From: Rothia gullae
GTDB lineage: Bacteria > Actinomycetota > Actinomycetes > Actinomycetales > Micrococcaceae
Direction of reading: 5' to 3'
DNA: 64,000 bases
NCBI RefSeq assembly: GCF_024294905.1
Contig: NZ_JANCOC010000011.1
Coordinates: forward strand, 7,795-71,794
The translations under genes and the position numbers were made by a program. The notes below the pieces were generated by a model that made no database searches, had not been told where the DNA came from, and saw only the letters and a list, made by a program, of their open reading frames with translations. Below, one piece after another: positions 1 through 9,708 of the stretch (position 1 is its first letter; each line of letters begins with the position of its first letter).

Positions 1-1030
1 CCACCGAAGCCTCAGTAATCGAGGTGGTGTACGAAGCGTAATCCCCATCTAAAGAGGCGGTAGCTACCTCAGGTATGAAAGCAGTAGTCATCGCTGCATC
101 CTGCACCACGGTCTCTTCACCCGGGCGAACAACCGACACCATAGCCTGAGCGAACTCAGCAGCACTCTGGTAACGCTCATCCGGGTTCTTCGCCAGGCCC
201 TTCAAAATGACCTCATCTAGACCAGCCGGAGCCTCAAGCGGGGTGAACTTGCTTGGAGGTTCAGGGGTATCCGAAAGATGCTTAGCCGCCAAATCAACAT
301 TCGACTCAGCATCGAACGGAGAACGACCAGCAATTATCTCGTAGATAACACAAGCAGCAGAGTACAGATCACTACGGGCGTCAACATCCTTGCCGCTCAC
401 CTGCTCCGGGGACATGTAGCGTGCGCTACCCATCACCACATTAGCCTTGGTCAGTGCCTCGCCAGCTTCCTCAATGGCACGGGAAATACCGAAATCCATG
501 ACCTTAACCTGGCCGGGCTGACCCTTAGCGATGTCCTCGCTGGTACGCTCCAGCACCATAATATTTGCCGGCTTAATATCGCGGTGAATGATGCCCATGG
601 AGTGGCTGTACTGCAAAGCGCCCAGAAGCTGCTTGGAATAACCCAAAGCATCACGAACCGGCAGGTGGCCGCCACGAGACAGGATAGAACGCAGAGTATG
701 ACCCTCCACGTACTCCATCACGATATAAGGAATCGCGGCGCTATCTTCCGAAGAAGACTCTTCACCATCGTTCTGCGAGGGGTTATACGAACCGGTGTCG
801 TATACCGCAACAATCGCAGGATTGTTCAGAGACGCGACAGCCTCCGCCTCACGCTTAAAGCGTGCGCGGAACGTATCGTCCTGGGCCTGCTCCGGGCGCA
901 GAATCTTAAGCGCAACCTTGCGGCCGAGGCGAGTATCCTCAGCAGCATAAACGGTTGCCATTGCACCGGTACCGATTACCTCAAGTACCTTGTAACGGTT
1001 ATCAACCGTGTCGGGAACCGACAGGTCCAT
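1..1030 (-). CDS. pknB: Ser/Thr protein kinase PknB (3' part cut by window edge)
   Basis: Membrane Ser/Thr kinase that in actinobacteria senses peptidoglycan fragments and phosphorylates cell-wall and division proteins. I translated this open frame by hand from the ATG at 1028-1030; it stays open for 343 codons to the left edge. Visible kinase motifs are the Gly-rich loop (IGTGAMATVY), the ATP-binding lysine (VALKIL), the catalytic loop HRDIKPAN, the DFG in VMDFGISR and MSPEQ. The membrane helix and any extracellular PASTA repeats would lie beyond position 1. It is the last visible gene of the fhaA-to-pknB operon, 47 bp after the preceding kinase stop. The family and position are clear; the paralog name PknB rests on gene order. 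Confidence 0.9.
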   Translation of the reverse strand, partial: MDLSVPDTVDNRYKVLEVIGTGAMATVYAAEDTRLGRKVALKILRPEQAQDDTFRARFKREAEAVASLNNPAIVAVYDTGSYNPSQNDGEESSSEDSAAIPYIVMEYVEGHTLRSILSRGGHLPVRDALGYSKQLLGALQYSHSMGIIHRDIKPANIMVLERTSEDIAKGQPGQVKVMDFGISRAIEEAGEALTKANVVMGSARYMSPEQVSGKDVDARSDLYSAACVIYEIIAGRSPFDAESNVDLAAKHLSDTPEPPSKFTPLEAPAGLDEVILKGLAKNPDERYQSAAEFAQAMVSVVRPGEETVVQDAAMTTAFIPEVATASLDGDYASYTTSITEASV

Positions 1031-1077
1031 AAGTTCTCCTGGATTACTAAGACTAAAACTAAATCAAAATGTAGGGG

Positions 1078-2826
1078 CTAACGCGCCGAGACGGAAGCAG
1101 AAGCCGACGCAGACCGTGAAGCGGAAGCGCTTGCACTAGATCCCCTACCCGAACTGGAAGAGGCCACATACATGTCTACATTACTACCAACCGTAACCTT
1201 GGTGCCAGATGAGGGGGTAGTACGAAGCACCGTACCGGGGGCCGCAGTGTCCGAATCCTCATAATGCAGAGAAACATTCACACCCAAAGCGGCAACAGCC
1301 TTCGACGCCTCATCAACGTTCTTACCCTCAAGGTTCGACGGCAAAGTCACCGACTTCGGACCGGTCGAATAGCGAACAGTCACGCTATTACCCTGCTCCA
1401 AAATACCCGTCGGAGAAACCGAAATCACCGTGTTCTCCGGCTGAGTAGACTCAACACCCTCAGTCTTGGGGGACAGGCCAAGGTTCTTCAGCTCGTTCAC
1501 CGCATCCTGCAACTCACGGCCCTCGTAGTTGATTGAATTGACGGTCACCTTCTGCTTCGTAGTACGAGCAGAAGCAGAGTCAGTCGGCTCCACCGTAGAA
1601 ACAGTACCCGTATTCGTCGGAGCAGCAGAAGCCGAAGTGCTCGGAACCGGATCAGCTGAACCTCTATTATTAGAGGAAAGAACCGCCCAAATACCGCCAG
1701 TAATCAGCACAACCGCCAACAGCAGCGCAACCCACATCCACACGTTCGATCCACGCTTAGCCGGAGGGGCAACAGCAGCCTTCACACGGCCCGAAGCCGG
1801 ACGCATGGTCTGCTCACTCGTACGAGGAATAGGAGCCGTCGTCGGCTCCGGCGAAAAACGACCACCAGAACCAAAACGCGGAGTAGCAGAAGCTCTAATC
1901 GGCTCCGCCGCCACATCCATCGCAGTCATAGCGACAGTAGCGTCGTCAGTATTCTCCTCAGCCAAGAACTGCGCCAGCGGAGGAACAGCCTTCACCGCTG
2001 CCTTCAGATCGCGGCGACGAATCGCATCCACCGCAGACGCCAGAGCGGTCGCATCCTTAGGACGCTGAGCCGGATCCTTAGCCAACAAACACATAATCAG
2101 CGCGCGAGCAACAGCCGGAATGGTCTCCGGAAGCGGCGGCGGCGGATCATTCACCTGAGCCAAAGCAATCGCAATCTGCGACTCACCCGTAAACGGACGA
2201 CGACCCACCAGACACTCATAACCAATAATGCCCAAAGAGTACATATCCGAAGACGCGGTAGCCGCCTGACCGGTTGCCTGCTCCGGAGCCAAATACTGGG
2301 CAGTGCCCATCACCTGGCCGGTAGCCGTCAACGGCACCTGATTAGCCAGACGAGCAATACCGAAATCAGTCACCTTCACGCGATCGTCCGGGGTGATGAT
2401 AAGGTTACCCGGCTTCACGTCACGATGCACCAGACCCTGCGAATGAGCCGCAGCCAACGCGCGAGCAGTCTGAGCAATGAAGTTCAGAATACGGTCCGGC
2501 GGCAAGGTAGTCTCGTGCTCAATGATGCTCGAGAGCGGATTACCTGGCACCAGCTCCATCACCAGGTACGCGGAGTTGTCCTCCTCGCCGTAGTCGAAAA
2601 CATTCGCCACGCCGGGGTGGTTCAACAGCGCCGTATTGCGGGCCTCAGCCCGGAAACGCTCCAAGAACCCCGGGTCACCGGTGTACTCCTCCTTGAGGAT
2701 CTTGACCGCAACGATGCGACCAAGCACCTTGTCACGGGCCTTCCACACCTCACCCATACCGCCAATCGCGATACGTTCGGTCAGGGTGTAGCGCCCGCCC
2801 AAAGTGATATCAGCCGTAGGCCTCAC
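1078..2826 (-). CDS. pknA: PASTA-domain Ser/Thr protein kinase (pknA position)
   Basis: Transmembrane Ser/Thr kinase of 582 aa. The N-terminal kinase domain (about 12-275) shows the Gly loop [11 protein letters not shown]42, HRD with catalytic D136, the DFG at 154-156 and APEQ near 181. A proline/alanine-rich juxtamembrane segment leads to one membrane helix (about 362-383). Two extracellular PASTA-like repeats follow (about 426-489 and 491-555), then a Ser/Ala tail. The start is a GTG that overlaps the pbpA stop (GTGA), so translation is coupled. Mycobacterial PknA in this operon slot has no PASTA repeats; this one does, so it may share muropeptide sensing with PknB. The name rests on synteny. 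Confidence 0.9.
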   Translation of the reverse strand: MRPTADITLGGRYTLTERIAIGGMGEVWKARDKVLGRIVAVKILKEEYTGDPGFLERFRAEARNTALLNHPGVANVFDYGEEDNSAYLVMELVPGNPLSSIIEHETTLPPDRILNFIAQTARALAAAHSQGLVHRDVKPGNLIITPDDRVKVTDFGIARLANQVPLTATGQVMGTAQYLAPEQATGQAATASSDMYSLGIIGYECLVGRRPFTGESQIAIALAQVNDPPPPLPETIPAVARALIMCLLAKDPAQRPKDATALASAVDAIRRRDLKAAVKAVPPLAQFLAEENTDDATVAMTAMDVAAEPIRASATPRFGSGGRFSPEPTTAPIPRTSEQTMRPASGRVKAAVAPPAKRGSNVWMWVALLLAVVLITGGIWAVLSSNNRGSADPVPSTSASAAPTNTGTVSTVEPTDSASARTTKQKVTVNSINYEGRELQDAVNELKNLGLSPKTEGVESTQPENTVISVSPTGILEQGNSVTVRYSTGPKSVTLPSNLEGKNVDEASKAVAALGVNVSLHYEDSDTAAPGTVLRTTPSSGTKVTVGSNVDMYVASSSSGRGSSASASASRSASASASVSAR

Positions 2827-4262
2827 TTGTTCAACACCGCCTCAAAGAGTTGCTTACTAGTACTGGTTGCCAACTGGGCACCGGTTGCCGCGTCAATATC
2901 CTCATAAACCACAGCAATCGCAATCTGAGGATCATCAGCCGGAGCAAAACCGGTAAACCAAGAATTATTCAAACCTGCCGTCGTCTCCGCGGTACCGGTC
3001 TTACCCGCCACCTTCACACCGGGGACACCAGCATTGCGTGCAATACCATTATCAACCGAATTGACCATCCACCGCTTGACCTGGTTAGCAATTTCAGGAC
3101 TAGTGGACGTACGCAGCTTCTCAGGAGAGAACTCCTGCAAAGTGCTCAGGTTGCTGGTCTTCACCGAACGAATCAGATTCGGCTTCATCTGCACACCGCC
3201 ATTCGCAATCGCCGCAGAAGTCATCGCCACTTGCAGCGGAGTAGTCTTCACGTCATACTGACCAATCGCCGACTGAGCCAACTGGCTCTGCGTCAGATTT
3301 GACGGGAAAGAAGACTTAGAAACCGTCAACGGAATCTTCAAATCCTGGCCGTAACCAAAATTCTCTGCAGTTTTCGCGATACGCTCCTGACCCAAATCCA
3401 TCGCAATCTGCGCAAAAGGCGTATTACAGGACTGAGCCAAAGCCCACTCAATCGTCGCCTGAGTGCGGGTTCCACACTGACCGCCTGTATAGTTCGGCAG
3501 GCTAATGTTCGTGCCCGGCAACGGCAACTGTGCGGGGTTCGCAATCACCGAAGATGCGTTGTACTTGCCGGACTCCAGCGCCGCCACCGCATCAATAATC
3601 TTGAACGTCGAACCCGGCGAATAAGTATTACCGGCAATCGCACGGTTGAACAGGGGGCTGTCCTCATCAGAAGTCAGTGCCTGATAATTCGCCAAAACCG
3701 AAGAGCTCGTATGAGCCGACAGAAGATTCGGATCATACGACGGCGAAGAAGCCATCGCCAGAATCTCACCGGTCTTCGGGTTCATCGCCACCACAGCGCC
3801 CTTACGGCCCTGCAGAGCGCTATACGCAATATCCTGAAGCTTCGAATTAATCGTCAGCTCCACGCTAGCGCCCTGAGCGGAAGAACCAGTGAAAAGCTGC
3901 GCCACACGATCGTAGAACTGGCTATCACTCGTGCCGGCAAGCTCCTTATCCATAGCAGCTTCCAAACCAGTTGCGCCATAAATCGTGGAGAAGTAACCCG
4001 TCAGAGCCGCGTACTTGAGCGGGTGGTTATACACACGCTGGTAGTTGTACTCATCATCAGACTTCACCGACGAAGCGATCTCCGTACCATCAACCACGAT
4101 TGAGCCACGTGCCGAACCGTAATTATCGTAGAGAGCTCGGGAATTCCACTGATTATTCATCAGAGTCTTCGAATCGAAGAACTGAATATAGCTGAGGGTG
4201 CCCATCAGCAGGACAAACACGCACGCGGCAGACATCCACATGCGGCGAATAGCCCTATCCAT
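2823..4262 (-). CDS. pbpA: Penicillin-binding transpeptidase PbpA
   Basis: Class B penicillin-binding protein that cross-links peptidoglycan, normally paired with the SEDS glycosyltransferase encoded just upstream. It has 479 aa: a single N-terminal membrane anchor (about 8-28), a linker domain, and a transpeptidase domain with the nucleophile motif STFK (S218), SCN at 278-280 and KTG at 421-423. I chose the ATG at 4260-4262 (MDRAIRRMW); longer in-frame extensions run through rodA and lack a signal. The start overlaps the rodA stop by 8 nt and the stop overlaps the next kinase start, showing tight coupling. Length and motifs are those expected for actinobacterial PbpA. Confidence 0.95.
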   Translation of the reverse strand: MDRAIRRMWMSAACVFVLLMGTLSYIQFFDSKTLMNNQWNSRALYDNYGSARGSIVVDGTEIASSVKSDDEYNYQRVYNHPLKYAALTGYFSTIYGATGLEAAMDKELAGTSDSQFYDRVAQLFTGSSAQGASVELTINSKLQDIAYSALQGRKGAVVAMNPKTGEILAMASSPSYDPNLLSAHTSSSVLANYQALTSDEDSPLFNRAIAGNTYSPGSTFKIIDAVAALESGKYNASSVIANPAQLPLPGTNISLPNYTGGQCGTRTQATIEWALAQSCNTPFAQIAMDLGQERIAKTAENFGYGQDLKIPLTVSKSSFPSNLTQSQLAQSAIGQYDVKTTPLQVAMTSAAIANGGVQMKPNLIRSVKTSNLSTLQEFSPEKLRTSTSPEIANQVKRWMVNSVDNGIARNAGVPGVKVAGKTGTAETTAGLNNSWFTGFAPADDPQIAIAVVYEDIDAATGAQLATSTSKQLFEAVLNK

Positions 4263-5721
4263 TCTTCTCACCTCCAGAATCCTTAGCCGTAATACGCGCC
4301 AGAACGCTAGTAGCACCCTCCGGCTCGTAGCTAGTGTCCGCATGGTCAATACCCTGCGGAGCATCATAACCAGCCACCAGGTGAGGTGCGCGGGCACTAT
4401 GAGAAATAGACAACCACAGTGCCACAATAATCCAGTTAGCCACCAAAGAGGAGCCACCGGCAGACATGAAAGGAGTCGTCAGGCCAGTCAGCGGAATCAG
4501 ACGAGTCACACCGCCAATCACCACGAACAGCTGCAGAACCATGACCGTAGACAGACCGGCAGCCAACAGCTTGCCGAAACCATCACGAGTACCCAACGCC
4601 GCACGGTAACCACGCGAAACCAGGAGCATGAAAATCATCAGGATGGCACCCAGACCCACCAGGCCCAGTTCCTCACCCAACGAGGAAATAATCATGTCCG
4701 AGTTAGCGTACGGAACAAGGTTTGCGCGGCCCTGGCCCCAACCGCGGCCAAAAAGACCGCCATAAGCCAGACCGAAAACGCCCTGCAGAATCTGACCCGA
4801 ACCGCCAGGAGACGCCTGGTAAATCTCCGGATCAAAAGCATGCACCCACGCATAAATACGGGCGTGAACATGCGAGACATAGTGGTACGCAAAATAGCCA
4901 CCCACAGCCATGCCGACACCCGCAACTACCAGCCAAGAAACTCTGCCGGTCGAAAGGTACAGCATCGCCATGAACAGACCAAAGAACATAATTGCCGAAC
5001 CAAGGTCCTTCTGGAACACCAGAACACCCAAGCTCACAATCCACGCCAAGAACACCGGCGCCAAATCACGCAGACGCGGCAGATTGATAGGACCAATACG
5101 GCGGCCAGCCACCAAAATCAGGTCACGGTGCGTCGCCAAATAGCCGGCGAAGAAGATCGCCAAAGTAATCTTCGCGACCTCACCTGGCTGGAACGTACGG
5201 TTACCGATATGAATCCAAATACGAGCACCATTGAGCTCCATACCCAGACCCGGCACCAGCGGCATGATGAGCAGAACCATCGACAGCACTAAGGAGGTGT
5301 ACGTGACCTTACGTAGCACACGGTAATCCCTGAGCACAAACACGATAATCGCGCACAGCACCATAGACATGCCGGTCCACATCAGCTGACCATCACCCAC
5401 CGGAGCCGCAATCTGCGGATCCAGACGATAAATCATGGTCAAACCAATACCGTTCAGCGCCACCACCAGCGGCAGAATAAACGGATCAGCGTAACGGGCA
5501 CGGAACTGCATGACCAAGTGAATCAGAAGAGCGCCAGCCCCCAGCACCACCGTGCATGGCAGCCATTGGCTCTTCGACGTATCAAAAGCATGCTCCGGAT
5601 TAATCAGGTACATGCCGAAGGAGCTGATACACACCGCCAAAACCAGCAGGAAAAGCTCCGTGAAACGGCGTGCACGAGGCGCATCCGGCTCACGGTGGAA
5701 CAAGAAGAACTTATTAGCCAT
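4255..5721 (-). CDS. rodA: SEDS-family peptidoglycan glycosyltransferase RodA/FtsW
   Basis: Polytopic SEDS glycosyltransferase that polymerises lipid II into glycan strands during elongation, working with PbpA. The protein is about 488 aa with around ten or more hydrophobic helices and conserved SEDS stretches, for example the FQPGEVAKI segment near residue 175 and FGRGWGQG near residue 325. I prefer the ATG at 5719-5721, whose ATG overlaps the pstP stop by 8 nt and which has a GAGGG-type ribosome site about 12 nt upstream; a GTG at 5733 is the alternative. It lies between pstP and pbpA. Its placement in this operon makes it the RodA-type paralog rather than divisome FtsW. Confidence 0.94.
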   Translation of the reverse strand: MANKFFLFHREPDAPRARRFTELFLLVLAVCISSFGMYLINPEHAFDTSKSQWLPCTVVLGAGALLIHLVMQFRARYADPFILPLVVALNGIGLTMIYRLDPQIAAPVGDGQLMWTGMSMVLCAIIVFVLRDYRVLRKVTYTSLVLSMVLLIMPLVPGLGMELNGARIWIHIGNRTFQPGEVAKITLAIFFAGYLATHRDLILVAGRRIGPINLPRLRDLAPVFLAWIVSLGVLVFQKDLGSAIMFFGLFMAMLYLSTGRVSWLVVAGVGMAVGGYFAYHYVSHVHARIYAWVHAFDPEIYQASPGGSGQILQGVFGLAYGGLFGRGWGQGRANLVPYANSDMIISSLGEELGLVGLGAILMIFMLLVSRGYRAALGTRDGFGKLLAAGLSTVMVLQLFVVIGGVTRLIPLTGLTTPFMSAGGSSLVANWIIVALWLSISHSARAPHLVAGYDAPQGIDHADTSYEPEGATSVLARITAKDSGGEKNG

Positions 5722-7450
5722 TAGATGCACCACCCTCGGAGGCCTGCCAAGAAGCCTGCCCAGGCGCTACAGGAGGCACGGAAGCTGAATCGGTGCTCGG
5801 AACCGCAGAAGCAGACGGCGACACAGACGCCGAAGCAGAAGCAGCGGCCTGCTCCGCCTTCTCGCGAGACTGATTCGCCTGAGTCTTCAAACGAGATACA
5901 ATCTGATGCGCATCCTCCAGGTCCTTCGCCGTAATCGCATTACGCAACAAAGAACGAGTATGATCGCTCAGCTCACTCGTCTGAATATCGGTATTCTCCA
6001 CCACGTGAGAAAGGCGAATCGGACCCAACGCATGTGGAATACCGTTGTACACCGCAACCGTGCCGTCACTCTCACCCACATAGTAGCTACGCTCCACATA
6101 GTGCAGACCAGTCCACGCAACCAGCGTCAAAATAGCCGCAACCAGCAGAGTAACGAACAAGCGAATCGACCAAGACCGCGGGCGCGAACGCTCCACAGTA
6201 TCCTCAGCAATCAGCTCCTCCAGCTCAGCCGGCAGAGCCGCCTCATCAGACTCAACCTTCAAAGGCATGCGCTGAGCCACCGTCGCACGGTGCTCCAGGG
6301 TGCGAGAAGTAACTGCCGGAATCATGCCGGTCTCAGTAGCTACCGAAGCGGCACCAACCAGCTGATGCGGGCGGGAACCCAACTCGCTACGTAAAATTGC
6401 AGCGTTCGTAAGAGCCGCATCCACGGCGTTATCGTATCTACCAATATGATGATGAACCGCCCCAGAACCGCTATGCAACAGCGTTCCAGAGAAGTCACGA
6501 GCACGACGGAAACGGCGCAATGACTGACGACGATGCTCCTCAGAGCCCTCATCATGATGCACACCCAAAATAGCCTCAGCAGCCTCAGTCGTGGTAGCAA
6601 CCTCGGGAAGTTTCTGAGTATTCGTGCTGACTTCCTGCCCCGCCACAATCGAATCAGGCAGAGCAGACTCAGGCAGGCTCGAAGGACCCACCGGCTCATC
6701 CACCGGCAGAACCTCACGGTCAATCACCTGCAAGGACACAACCGTGACGTTATCCGGTGCGCCGCGCTCCAACGTCAGCGCAACCAGAGTGTCAGCAATC
6801 TCAGACAGGTCATCGGTAGAACGCATCACCTGCTCAATCTCCGAGAGATATACCACTGCATCCAAGCCATCCGAAGAGAGCACCCAGCGCTCGCCGGGAA
6901 CAGCGTCCAGAGTCTTCAACTCCAACTCAGGGGACGCATCAACATCACCCAGAACACGCATAATCACGTTCTTATGCGGGTGGTTCTCCGCCTCCTGCGG
7001 GGTAATACGACCCTCATTGAGCAGGCGCTGCACAAATGTATGATCAGTAGAAATCTGCTCAAACTCGCCATCAGCACCAGGACGCAGACGATATGCCCGC
7101 GAATCACCAATATGGGCGAACTCAATGCAATCACCATCAATCAGCAAGGCAGTACAGGTCGTACCCATACCCGCCAGCTGAGGGTCATTAGCAGCCAGCT
7201 CATTAATAATCAGGTTCGCGCTCTGAATCTCATCAGCCAGATAAACGCTACCGGTACCATCCTCAAAGTCAGGATGGTCAAGCGGAGTCAGATTCAGAAC
7301 CGTCGTAGCAGACGCAACATCGCCACCCACGTGGCCGCCCATGCCATCAGCAACGACAGCAAGGAAACGACCACCGTAGCCGGAGTCATCATTCTTCGAG
7401 CGTTTCAGACCCGTATCAGAGCGGGCCTCAAAACGAAAAGCAATCTTCAT
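5714..7450 (-). CDS. pstP: PP2C-type Ser/Thr phosphatase PstP
   Basis: Metal-dependent PP2C phosphatase that reverses phosphorylation by the PknA/PknB kinases of the same operon. It has 578 aa. The catalytic domain (about 1-240) contains the metal-binding D35-G36 of ADGMGGH, GDSRAY near 115, SSDGLDAVV with D194 and APDNVTVV with D233. A long cytoplasmic linker with a short His cluster (about 332-335) precedes one membrane helix (about 429-450) and a short extracellular Ser/Ala/Pro-rich tail. The start is only 3 nt after the fhaB stop, and the stop overlaps the rodA start. The linker is long for the family but otherwise the architecture is standard. Confidence 0.95.
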   Translation of the reverse strand: MKIAFRFEARSDTGLKRSKNDDSGYGGRFLAVVADGMGGHVGGDVASATTVLNLTPLDHPDFEDGTGSVYLADEIQSANLIINELAANDPQLAGMGTTCTALLIDGDCIEFAHIGDSRAYRLRPGADGEFEQISTDHTFVQRLLNEGRITPQEAENHPHKNVIMRVLGDVDASPELELKTLDAVPGERWVLSSDGLDAVVYLSEIEQVMRSTDDLSEIADTLVALTLERGAPDNVTVVSLQVIDREVLPVDEPVGPSSLPESALPDSIVAGQEVSTNTQKLPEVATTTEAAEAILGVHHDEGSEEHRRQSLRRFRRARDFSGTLLHSGSGAVHHHIGRYDNAVDAALTNAAILRSELGSRPHQLVGAASVATETGMIPAVTSRTLEHRATVAQRMPLKVESDEAALPAELEELIAEDTVERSRPRSWSIRLFVTLLVAAILTLVAWTGLHYVERSYYVGESDGTVAVYNGIPHALGPIRLSHVVENTDIQTSELSDHTRSLLRNAITAKDLEDAHQIVSRLKTQANQSREKAEQAAASASASVSPSASAVPSTDSASVPPVAPGQASWQASEGGASNG

Positions 7451-7453
7451 ACA

Positions 7454-7918
7454 CTAGCCCCTCAACTGCATGGTGGTACCGCCAACGCGGAAATCATCAC
7501 CGGGCTCAATCGGGGTCGCACGAGTCAGACGCTCACCATTGACGAACGTACCATTAGTAGAATTCAAATCCTCAAGGAACCAACGGGAACCCTGAGGGAA
7601 CAGGCGCGCATGGCGGCCCGAGGCGTAATCATCCTGCAGGGACACCTCAATGTCATTAGCGCGGCCAAGAGTAATCGGGTGATTACCCAACTGCATCATC
7701 GCGCCAGCCTGCGCACCGGCAGTAATCACAAGCTGCGAAGGGCGAGTTGGCGGAGGCGCAATATGGGTAGCCTCCGGAACCGCATCAACCGGTGCCGCAC
7801 GATAGTTCTTACCCAAACCAAGGTCACGGCGAGCTGCCGAAACCACCAGGAAAACAAAGAACCAAATCAGAGCCAGAAAAGCGTAACGAAGGATAGTAAC
7901 GGTCAATTCAGACGCCAT
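7454..7918 (-). CDS. fhaB: FHA-domain protein FhaB (membrane-anchored)
   Basis: Phosphothreonine-binding adaptor, known in mycobacteria as FhaB/FipA, that links the PknA/PknB kinases to cell-wall assembly. It has 154 aa with an N-terminal hydrophobic helix (about 8-28) and a C-terminal FHA domain (about 75-150). The FHA signatures seen are the GR of TLGRANDIEV, SGRHARL and NSTNGTFVNG. Its ATG shares one base with the fhaA stop (TAATG), and pstP starts 3 nt after its own stop. The small size and helix-then-FHA order are exactly as expected for FhaB in this operon. Confidence 0.94.
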   Translation of the reverse strand: MASELTVTILRYAFLALIWFFVFLVVSAARRDLGLGKNYRAAPVDAVPEATHIAPPPTRPSQLVITAGAQAGAMMQLGNHPITLGRANDIEVSLQDDYASGRHARLFPQGSRWFLEDLNSTNGTFVNGERLTRATPIEPGDDFRVGGTTMQLRG

Positions 7919-8763
7919 TAACGGACACCTCCGGTCAAACTATGGAAGATGATGCGGGTATTACCCATGCGAAGCAGCGAACCGTTCGCCAGCACCACCG
8001 GCGCACGCAGAGGCACACCATTAATCAACGTGCCGTTGGTAGAACCCATATCGGTGGCGACCACCGCACCACCCTGCATCGAAAGCTGCAGGTGACGGCG
8101 AGAAACACCCTTATCGTCCAGACGAAAATCGGCATCAGAACCGCGGCCCAACACAAACGGCAGGTGGTTCACCGGGTGCATGCGTCCCTCAATCTCCAAG
8201 AAGAAACGGGGAGCACCCGCCGCGGGGGGCGCTATAGGCATATTCAGGCGAGCCGCAGGAGCCTGCTGAGGCGCAGGCTGAGCAGCCGGCTTCGTAATGC
8301 GGGTCGGCAAAGAAGACTCACGCGGCGGACGCACCGGCGCGTAGTTAGTGGCACCGCGCAGAGAGGGGGACGCCGGAGCCTCCGGTACAGAGAACGGCTC
8401 GAAGGTCACAACAACCTCAAACTCGCCCTCAGAGAGAGAATCAAGAACGTTGAACGTCACGCGAACCGCACCAATGAGGGTGTAACCCTGCGCGCGGGCG
8501 TGCGAAATCGCCAAATCGCACAGCTCAACAGCGAACGGGTTGCCCCACTCGCGTACGCGAGGGAAATCAACCGGTGCGAAACGGAGAGTATAGACATTAG
8601 GAGCCATAGTGCGGCCACTGCCGTCCACGTAGGACTCGTCATCCATCATAATGCGGACGCGGTTAGCGACATCCGCCTTCGCAAAGGTGCCGAAGCCCTT
8701 GGAAAGGCCGACAGTTCGGCCGATGCCTTGCTCCAGCTTGCCCAGCTTGTCGAAAAACTTCAT
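7918..8763 (-). CDS. fhaA: FHA-domain protein FhaA (DUF3662/FhaA_N)
   Basis: First gene of the kinase/cell-shape operon. FhaA binds phosphorylated partners such as MviN and the kinases to regulate peptidoglycan precursor flipping in mycobacteria. It has 281 aa: an N-terminal FhaA_N domain (about 1-125), a Pro/Ala/Gln-rich linker (about 140-185) and a C-terminal FHA domain with RGSDADFRL, SRRHLQL and GSTNGTLING. The linker is much shorter than in mycobacterial FhaA (about 500 aa), as is usual in Micrococcaceae. The ATG at 8761-8763 has GGAGG-like bases just upstream. The operon promoter should lie in 8764-8985. Confidence 0.93.
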   Translation of the reverse strand: MKFFDKLGKLEQGIGRTVGLSKGFGTFAKADVANRVRIMMDDESYVDGSGRTMAPNVYTLRFAPVDFPRVREWGNPFAVELCDLAISHARAQGYTLIGAVRVTFNVLDSLSEGEFEVVVTFEPFSVPEAPASPSLRGATNYAPVRPPRESSLPTRITKPAAQPAPQQAPAARLNMPIAPPAAGAPRFFLEIEGRMHPVNHLPFVLGRGSDADFRLDDKGVSRRHLQLSMQGGAVVATDMGSTNGTLINGVPLRAPVVLANGSLLRMGNTRIIFHSLTGGVR

Positions 8764-8956
8764 GCCGCCTCCTTCTCAACGACCATTCCGAGCAACAGAC
8801 CGCGCACACGGTCTTTATCCGAAAGGCTCAGTTTAACGAGCGTGTCTGTGCGTTAGCTGTGTGCTCTGTGAATGAACATACCCGATTCTATTTTAGGTGA
8901 TGCACTTGCCATCGCTCTGGAACCCCGTCATTTAGCGGGGAATTGGTTATGGATAT

Positions 8957-8988
8957 GAAAAAATCCCCGGTTCTTTTGAACCGGGGAT
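8957..8988 (-). terminator. Rho-independent terminator of tRNA-Leu
   Basis: A perfect inverted repeat (ATCCCCGGTTC with GAACCGGGGAT, 4-nt loop) lies directly 3' of the tRNA on the minus strand and is followed there by a run of six T. This is a textbook intrinsic terminator for the tRNA transcript. Confidence 0.88.
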
Positions 8989-8991
8989 CGT

Positions 8992-9078
8992 TGGTGCGCG
9001 AGGGGGGAGTTGAACCCCCACGCCCTCACGGGCACACGGACCTGAACCGTGCGCGTCTGCCTATTCCGCCACTCGCGC
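8992..9078 (-). tRNA. tRNA-Leu (anticodon CAG), CCA encoded
   Basis: Class II tRNA of 87 nt including an encoded 3' CCA. The 7-bp acceptor stem GCGCGAG/CTCGCGC is perfect. The D arm contains TGGCGGAATAGGCAGAC, the anticodon loop is TTCAGGT, a long variable arm (GCCCGTGAGGGC) follows as expected for leucine tRNAs, and the T arm has TTCAACT in its loop flanked by GGGGG/CCCCC. A terminator follows immediately, so it is a single-gene unit. Confidence 0.97.
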
Positions 9079-9166
9079 ATGTGTCTTACGGTGTATCACC
9101 GCAGGCAACACATAAAACTATACGGGCTGCGCGCGGCGCTGTCCAATCGAGATTGTGTGACCTTTG

Positions 9167-9505
9167 TTACTTGGTGGTGGGGGTGTCAGAAAGCGCCTCC
9201 GAGGCACTATCGGGGGCACTATCAGTCACTCCGCCGGAAGCATCCACATCGGATGCAACCGCAGAACCCTGCGCCGTACGCTCGTGTTCAGCACGCTCCC
9301 GGTCAATACGCTCCAAACGCGCACGCAACAACCATGCCACCGGACCCACATACGGCAGGCACAGCACCAGCAGAAGCCACTTCAGCTTCTGCACCTCCGA
9401 AAAATGCGGGTTCCGATGAATCGTCACCAAGCACAATAGCGCCAAGGCAATACCAGCCAGAAACACGACCGTGACCACCAGCTCCAGTACGGCACGCCAA
9501 TCCAT
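9167..9505 (-). CDS. PLDc_N-type small membrane protein
   Basis: Small membrane protein of 112 aa resembling the PLDc_N (phospholipase D nuclease N-terminal) family, whose members are short proteins with two helices and no known activity. The visible features are two hydrophobic helices (about 8-27 and 38-60), the intervening HRNPHFSEVQKLKW segment, PYVGPVAWLLR just after the second helix, and an acidic Ser/Thr tail. I chose the ATG at 9503-9505 because AGGAGG sits just upstream; a longer frame to 9616 has no better signal. The gene stands alone between a tRNA and a symporter. Function is unknown. Confidence 0.75.
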   Translation of the reverse strand: MDWRAVLELVVTVVFLAGIALALLCLVTIHRNPHFSEVQKLKWLLLVLCLPYVGPVAWLLRARLERIDRERAEHERTAQGSAVASDVDASGGVTDSAPDSASEALSDTPTTK

Positions 9506-9631
9506 AAACCCTCCTAATATCCTTCCTAAGCATACAGACCCATTAGGAGCTCGCAGACCCTCAGAATAGTCCGAGAGGCGTTCAGAGCCTACCGCAGCAA
9601 GGACGCCCTCCACCATTCACCTCAGGTACGC

Positions 9632-9668
9632 AAAAGGGCCCGCCCCGCAACACAGCAGGACGGGCCCT
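9632..9668 (-). terminator. Intrinsic terminator of the AGCS symporter
   Basis: An inverted repeat with AGGGCCCG and CGGGCCCT arms lies about 40 nt past the symporter stop and is followed on the minus strand by TTTT. It ends the symporter transcript. Confidence 0.8.
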
Positions 9669-9708
9669 CCACAAAGCCTTACGCAGAAACCAGCGTGTAG
9701 CTCACAAA

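Noticed and set aside
8943..9419. 158-codon plus-strand frame
   Set aside because: It crosses the tRNA-Leu gene and its terminator, so it is not a protein gene.
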